Source: Sphingobacterium sp. UBA2700
GTDB taxonomy: Bacteria; Bacteroidota; Bacteroidia; Sphingobacteriales; Sphingobacteriaceae
Direction of reading: 5' to 3'
NCBI GenBank assembly: GCA_002354335.1
Contig: DELI01000004.1
Span: 102,195-166,194 of the forward strand
DNA length: 64,000 nucleotides
Shown: positions 60,281-64,000 of the stretch, piece by piece
How the letters are laid out: every line of letters begins with the position of its first letter
Numbering within the stretch: position 1 is the stretch's first letter
Position numbers and translations under genes: made by a program
The notes under the pieces: generated by a model
What the model was told of the DNA's origin: nothing
Seen by the model: the letters and a program-made list of their open reading frames with translations, nothing else
Databases searched by the model: none

Positions 60281-61027
60281 TTAATATTTGGCGAGATTTT
60301 CCAACCAGACTTTATTCATTTTTTCATATACCTCGTTTTCCACCGTGTTAAATTTTGTGTTTTCCGATTCTACATACTGTATGGGCTTCAGTACGGAAAT
60401 ATGAATAGTACCGGGAGCTGATCCGAACGCTCTGCCATCATCCCACATAATCTTCCATGCGTTGTGAATAATCACCGGCAGAATAGCTGTCCGGTTTTCT
60501 TGTGCCATTTTAAAGGCGCCGGCCTTGAACTTATGGAGCTTTGGAGGATATTCATCTTCAATCGCACCTTCGGGAAATATCACTAGCGATTTTCCTAATC
60601 CCAATAATTCCAAGCCACGCTTAAATGCTTTGAATGAGGATATCTTGCTTTCTCGCTTCACAGGAATGTCGATCGACTTAAAGAAAATTCGCGTCACGGG
60701 ATTCTTCAGCAACTCGATCTTTCCCATAAAAGAGAACTGCTGCGGACAGAGATAGGTAAGTGCTGTAATGTCTAATATAGAGGTATGGTTAGGACAAAGT
60801 ATATAGGGGCGCGACCAATCGATGGGCTCTTCATAGTGTATCTGGAAACGGATGCCTACTAAATGAACACTGAGAATGGAGATCCATTTGCGGAACCAAA
60901 CAATAGCAGCATAGTTTTTAAGTGGATTTCTAGCAAGTAAAAATAGAAGGGGATAAGAGAGGATAAAAAAGAATAATACAGCAAAGAAATAAAGAAGTCT
61001 GTGTATTTTTCTGAATAGTAATAACAT
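60281..61027 (-). CDS. plsC: 1-acyl-sn-glycerol-3-phosphate acyltransferase (PlsC-like)
   Basis: Adds the second acyl chain to lysophosphatidate, giving phosphatidate. The 248-aa protein has an N-terminal membrane helix (about residues 10-32), catalytic motif I NHTSILD (about 80-86, HX4D), motif II-like region with KIELLKNPVTRIFFKS and VKRES, and motif III VIFPEGAI (about 148-155). It is a single gene between the DUF2795 gene and the M20 peptidase terminator. Confidence 0.88.
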   Translation of the reverse strand: MLLLFRKIHRLLYFFAVLFFFILSYPLLFLLARNPLKNYAAIVWFRKWISILSVHLVGIRFQIHYEEPIDWSRPYILCPNHTSILDITALTYLCPQQFSFMGKIELLKNPVTRIFFKSIDIPVKRESKISSFKAFKRGLELLGLGKSLVIFPEGAIEDEYPPKLHKFKAGAFKMAQENRTAILPVIIHNAWKIMWDDGRAFGSAPGTIHISVLKPIQYVESENTKFNTVENEVYEKMNKVWLENLAKY

Positions 61028-61051
61028 TATCTGCGATCAGTTAGCCGAAGA

Positions 61052-61086
61052 TAAAAAAAATGCTTCACAAGCGTGAAGCATTTTTA
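61052..61086. terminator. Terminator of the M20 peptidase gene
   Basis: AATGCTTCAC and GTGAAGCATT (61059-61082) pair perfectly around AAGC, with A and T runs on both sides; on the minus strand an eight-T run follows. Confidence 0.85.
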
Positions 61087-61088
61087 TG

Positions 61089-62459
61089 TTATTTGCTTAA
61101 CTCAGCATAATATTTATGGAAAAGTGGAATTGTCTCTATACCTTTCAGGTAGTTTTCAATGCCATACTTCTCGTTCGGAGAGTGTAAGTTGTCACTATCC
61201 AATCCGAAACCTAATAATACCGTCTTGATTCCTAATTCTTGTTCGAATAATGCAACGATTGGAATAGAACCACCACCACGTGTAGGAACAGGTTTCTTAT
61301 TGAACGTTTCTTGCAAGGCTTTCTCAGCTGCTTTGTAAGCGATGCTGTCTGTAGGAGTGACTACCGGCTCGCCACCATGATGCGGTTTAACTTCGACTTT
61401 AATGTACTCAGGAGCCATGCCTTCGAAGTGCTTTTTGAATAATTCAGTAATACGCTCTGAGTTCTGGTTAGGAACTAAACGCATCGAAATCTTAGCAAAT
61501 GCTTTAGAAGGTAATACCGTCTTCGCTCCTTCGCCAATATATCCACCCCAAATACCGTTCACCTCTAAAGTAGGGCGAATACCTGTACGTTCAATTGTTG
61601 TATATCCTTTTTCACCCCAAACATCAGCAACGCCTAAGTCTGTTTTGTATTCTTCGATATCGAAAGGAGCTTCATTTAACGCTTTGCGTTCTTCTGCTGT
61701 CAATTCAATAACATCATCATAGAATCCTGGGATAGCGATATGGTTGTTCTCATCGTGCAATGAAGCAATCATCTTGGCTAAGATCGTAGCAGGGTTTGCT
61801 ACAGCACCACCATAAACACCCGAGTGTAAATCGCGGTTAGGGCCTGTTACTTCTACTTCAACATAAGAAAGACCACGTAAGCCTGTTTCTAATGAAGGAG
61901 TCTCCAAGCTGATCATGGATGTATCCGAAATAACGATTACATCTGCTTTCAAACGCTCTTTATTCTCGCGAACAAAGATTCCTAAGTTAGCTGAGCCTAC
62001 TTCTTCCTCGCCTTCGATCATGAATTTGATGTTACAAGCTAGCTCATTGTTTTTAACCATGTATTCAAATGCCTTCACGTGCATATAGAATTGGCCTTTA
62101 TCATCAGCGGCACCACGTGCATAGATTTTACCATCGCGAACCGTAGGTTCGAATGGAGGTGTATCCCACAATTCCAATGGATCTGCAGGCTGCACATCGT
62201 AGTGGCCATAAACTAATACAGTTGGTAAAGATGGATCGAAGATCTTCTCTCCATATACAATTGGGTAGCCAGCAGTAGGGCAGACTTCAACATTATCCGC
62301 GCCAGCATCTTTTAATTTTTGAGCGACAAACTCTGCAGTGTTTAAGACACCTTCTTTAAATTGTGGATCTGCACTTACAGAGGGAAAGCGCAATAATTCA
62401 AATAATTCATCCAAGAAGCGATCCTTATTCGCCTCTACATAGTCTTTGATTTTTTGCAT
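61089..62459 (-). CDS. M20-family dipeptidase
   Basis: A 456-aa zinc-dependent peptidase of the M20/CNDP type. Metal and catalytic motifs are visible: VLVYGHYDVQPAD (about residues 83-95, His and Asp), GAADDKGQF (about 118-126, bridging Asp), MIEGEEEVGS (about 150-159, catalytic Glu and metal Glu), VISDTS (about 178-183), and the C-terminal LLGFGLDSDNLHSPNEK with the last His (about 418-434). A -7 box TACCTTTG lies at 62475-62482 on the minus strand. Confidence 0.9.
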   Translation of the reverse strand: MQKIKDYVEANKDRFLDELFELLRFPSVSADPQFKEGVLNTAEFVAQKLKDAGADNVEVCPTAGYPIVYGEKIFDPSLPTVLVYGHYDVQPADPLELWDTPPFEPTVRDGKIYARGAADDKGQFYMHVKAFEYMVKNNELACNIKFMIEGEEEVGSANLGIFVRENKERLKADVIVISDTSMISLETPSLETGLRGLSYVEVEVTGPNRDLHSGVYGGAVANPATILAKMIASLHDENNHIAIPGFYDDVIELTAEERKALNEAPFDIEEYKTDLGVADVWGEKGYTTIERTGIRPTLEVNGIWGGYIGEGAKTVLPSKAFAKISMRLVPNQNSERITELFKKHFEGMAPEYIKVEVKPHHGGEPVVTPTDSIAYKAAEKALQETFNKKPVPTRGGGSIPIVALFEQELGIKTVLLGFGLDSDNLHSPNEKYGIENYLKGIETIPLFHKYYAELSK

Positions 62460-62612
62460 TTCAAATGGTTTTTACAAAGGTAGTGAAATAAAATTTACTA
62501 AACCTGTAACTTTTCACTCCGTTATGCTACCAATAGTTGGTGCTAGTGAAGTCTCTTGCTTAGTTACAAACATCTGTTAATCTATGTTAAACTCAAGCAA
62601 TTGTATGCTATA

Positions 62613-62630
62613 TATCACGTAATTGTGATA
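62613..62630. promoter_or_regulatory. Palindromic site upstream of the terminal barrel gene
   Basis: TATCACGTAATTGTGATA is a perfect palindrome (6-bp arms, 6-nt centre, half-site TATCAC) 46 nt before the ATG at 62676. It looks like an operator for a dimeric regulator; which one is not known. Confidence 0.4.
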
Positions 62631-62675
62631 TTTTCGTAGAACCTAACGAATCACATTATTTTTTTAATATAACTT

Positions 62676-64000
62676 ATGAAATTACTAACCACTGCCTTGC
62701 TAACCTTAGTCCTCGGTTTCTTTTCCCTACAGTCGTCGGCACAAAGCAAAATCTCAGGATCTATTGTGGATGAGTCTGATAAGGCTAAGCTAGCCAACGC
62801 TACGGTCATGCTCCTTCAAGCTAAAGACTCCATCCTCGTTGATTTTACCCGGGTAAATGCCGACGGTAAGTTCTCCATCAACAATCCTGATAATCAAGAT
62901 CACTTATTGATTGTGAGTTACCCCAAGTTTGGGGATTATTTCCAGACGATTAAAAAGGGAGCCGGCAATGTTTCGCTAGGGGAAATTGAGCTGCAAAGTG
63001 CCGCGAATCTTATTGAGGAAGTCCTGATTAAAGGGAAAATACCGGTGGTAATAAAAGGAGATACGACGGAATATGATGCTTCGAGTTTCGTGACAGAGAA
63101 GAATGCCAAGGTGGAAGATTTGCTGAAAGTATTACCAGGTATCTCGGTCGATGCTTCCGGAAAGATTACAGCGCAGGGAAAGACCGTGGAAAAAGTGTTA
63201 GTCGACGGGGAAGAGTTCTTTGGCGATGATCCAACCTTAGTGACACGTAACATCCGTTCGGATATGGTGGATAAAGTTCAGGTCTATGAGAAGAAATCGG
63301 AGCAGGCAGAACGAACGGGCGTTGATGATGGAACCCGCATCCAGACCATCAATGTGAAGCTGAAGGAAGATGCGAAGAACGGCTCTTTCGGGAAGGCGGA
63401 ACTTGCCGGCGGAGTGGGTGATAAAAAAGAGTATTACATGGGTAAGCTGGCCTACAATAAATTTAAAGGTAGTTTTAAGTTGGGTGCTTATTTAATGGGC
63501 TCTACCGACGGAAAATTTAGCCTCAGTTGGCAAGAGCAGGAGAAGTTTAATATGTCGGATACCGAATCAGGAATGACAAGTGATGGTGGATTCTATATGG
63601 TGCAGAATGCTGATGAATTTTCGAATTGGGACGGCAAGGGGCATCCGAAGGCCATATCCCTTGGTGCTTCGGTGATGGACGCCTGGAAGGATAAGAAACA
63701 TAAGCTGAACGCGAGCTACAAATTTGCTAGGATCGAAAATGATGTCTTTGAAAATACTTTAATCCAGAATGCGACCAATGAAGGTATAATTAATACAGAT
63801 AAAAACCAGAATAGCGGTTCAGATGCAAATAAACACCGTATGAATGCTAAGTACGACTTTGCAATCGACTCCCTTTCCACTTTAACGCTTAAAGTGTCGG
63901 CCGATCGCACACACGCGGATCGCTCGACGAATGTCGATGCAAATACTTGGAGAGATGGCACCCTGGCATCTGATAATACAAGTAGTCAGCAAGAATTGTC
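62676..64000 (+). CDS. Outer-membrane beta-barrel/TonB-dependent receptor-like protein (3'-truncated by window)
   Basis: Open from ATG 62676 to the window end (441 codons, no stop). A signal peptide (about residues 1-23, ending SSAQS) precedes a carboxypeptidase-regulatory-like domain (about 24-105, KISGSIVDES and LANATVMLLQAKDS), then a plug-like segment (about 115-235) with VEDLLKVLPGISVDASGKIT and VLVDGEEFFGDDP. Beta-rich barrel strands follow. This is the outer-membrane beta-barrel family (OMP_b-brl type) common in Bacteroidota; members are often 850-950 aa, so about half is missing. Ligand unknown. Confidence 0.85.
   Translation, partial: MKLLTTALLTLVLGFFSLQSSAQSKISGSIVDESDKAKLANATVMLLQAKDSILVDFTRVNADGKFSINNPDNQDHLLIVSYPKFGDYFQTIKKGAGNVSLGEIELQSAANLIEEVLIKGKIPVVIKGDTTEYDASSFVTEKNAKVEDLLKVLPGISVDASGKITAQGKTVEKVLVDGEEFFGDDPTLVTRNIRSDMVDKVQVYEKKSEQAERTGVDDGTRIQTINVKLKEDAKNGSFGKAELAGGVGDKKEYYMGKLAYNKFKGSFKLGAYLMGSTDGKFSLSWQEQEKFNMSDTESGMTSDGGFYMVQNADEFSNWDGKGHPKAISLGASVMDAWKDKKHKLNASYKFARIENDVFENTLIQNATNEGIINTDKNQNSGSDANKHRMNAKYDFAIDSLSTLTLKVSADRTHADRSTNVDANTWRDGTLASDNTSSQQEL

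Overview
The window reads as a stretch of chromosome from a member of the Bacteroidota, most likely a Sphingobacteriaceae (Sphingobacterium/Pedobacter type). The grounds are the gene families (DUF4834 next to recF, DUF721, DUF3817, DUF2795, an OstA-like protein, the HYC_CC_PP family, TonB-dependent outer-membrane barrels, a fused hemC-hemD), moderate-to-low G+C, weak ribosome-binding sites, and several matches to the Bacteroidota promoter (TTG, 17-23 nt, TAnnTTTG). No rRNA, tRNA, CRISPR array, prophage or intact insertion sequence was seen.

Layout. 1-9.1 kb: rdgB, an OstA-like gene, tilS, then DUF4834-recF-DUF721, a RarD-like permease overlapping a Crp/Fnr regulator, and a nucleotidyltransferase. 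9.2-21.3 kb: tsaC, asnS and a heme-precursor cluster (hemA, hemCD fusion, hemB), an MscS channel, a class V aminotransferase, aat and rbfA. 21.3-23.9 kb is accessory: mostly non-coding, with structured repeats, one PDDEXK nuclease gene, a decayed coding relic and a candidate small RNA. 23.9-41.4 kb: argH, an orphan Phd-type antitoxin beside a broken YoeB-like toxin, galM, dgt, topB, uvrA, two lipoamide dehydrogenase genes and a lipoprotein azurin. 41.5-49.1 kb: a tight signalling operon (GNAT-like protein, 1148-aa hybrid kinase, CheR, CheB, second hybrid kinase) without chemoreceptor or flagellar genes. 49.2-52 kb: flotillin, a second candidate small RNA on the minus strand, kdsC-like and maf genes. 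52.2-55.6 kb: a metal-linked unit, a TonB receptor fused to an HMA domain and His-rich linker preceded by a HYC_CC_PP protein, plus a 37-aa membrane peptide gene. 55.6-59.3 kb: trpD-trpF-trpB-trpA behind a classical attenuator whose leader peptide carries three consecutive Trp codons. 59.4-64 kb: small conserved genes, plsC, an M20 dipeptidase, and the first 441 codons of a TonB-dependent barrel that runs off the window.

The most interesting material is non-coding. Two orphan transcription units have full promoters and intrinsic terminators but no protein gene (50368-50476 and about 23443-23606, both minus strand). The trp leader can be read down to its codons. A 34-bp TAG-rich repeat sits exactly on the 3' ends of three unrelated genes and supplies their stop codons. 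A hairpin repeat occurs twice with compensatory base changes. A 74-bp repeat occurs twice directly behind intrinsic terminators. Family calls are from recalled motifs; no database search was possible.
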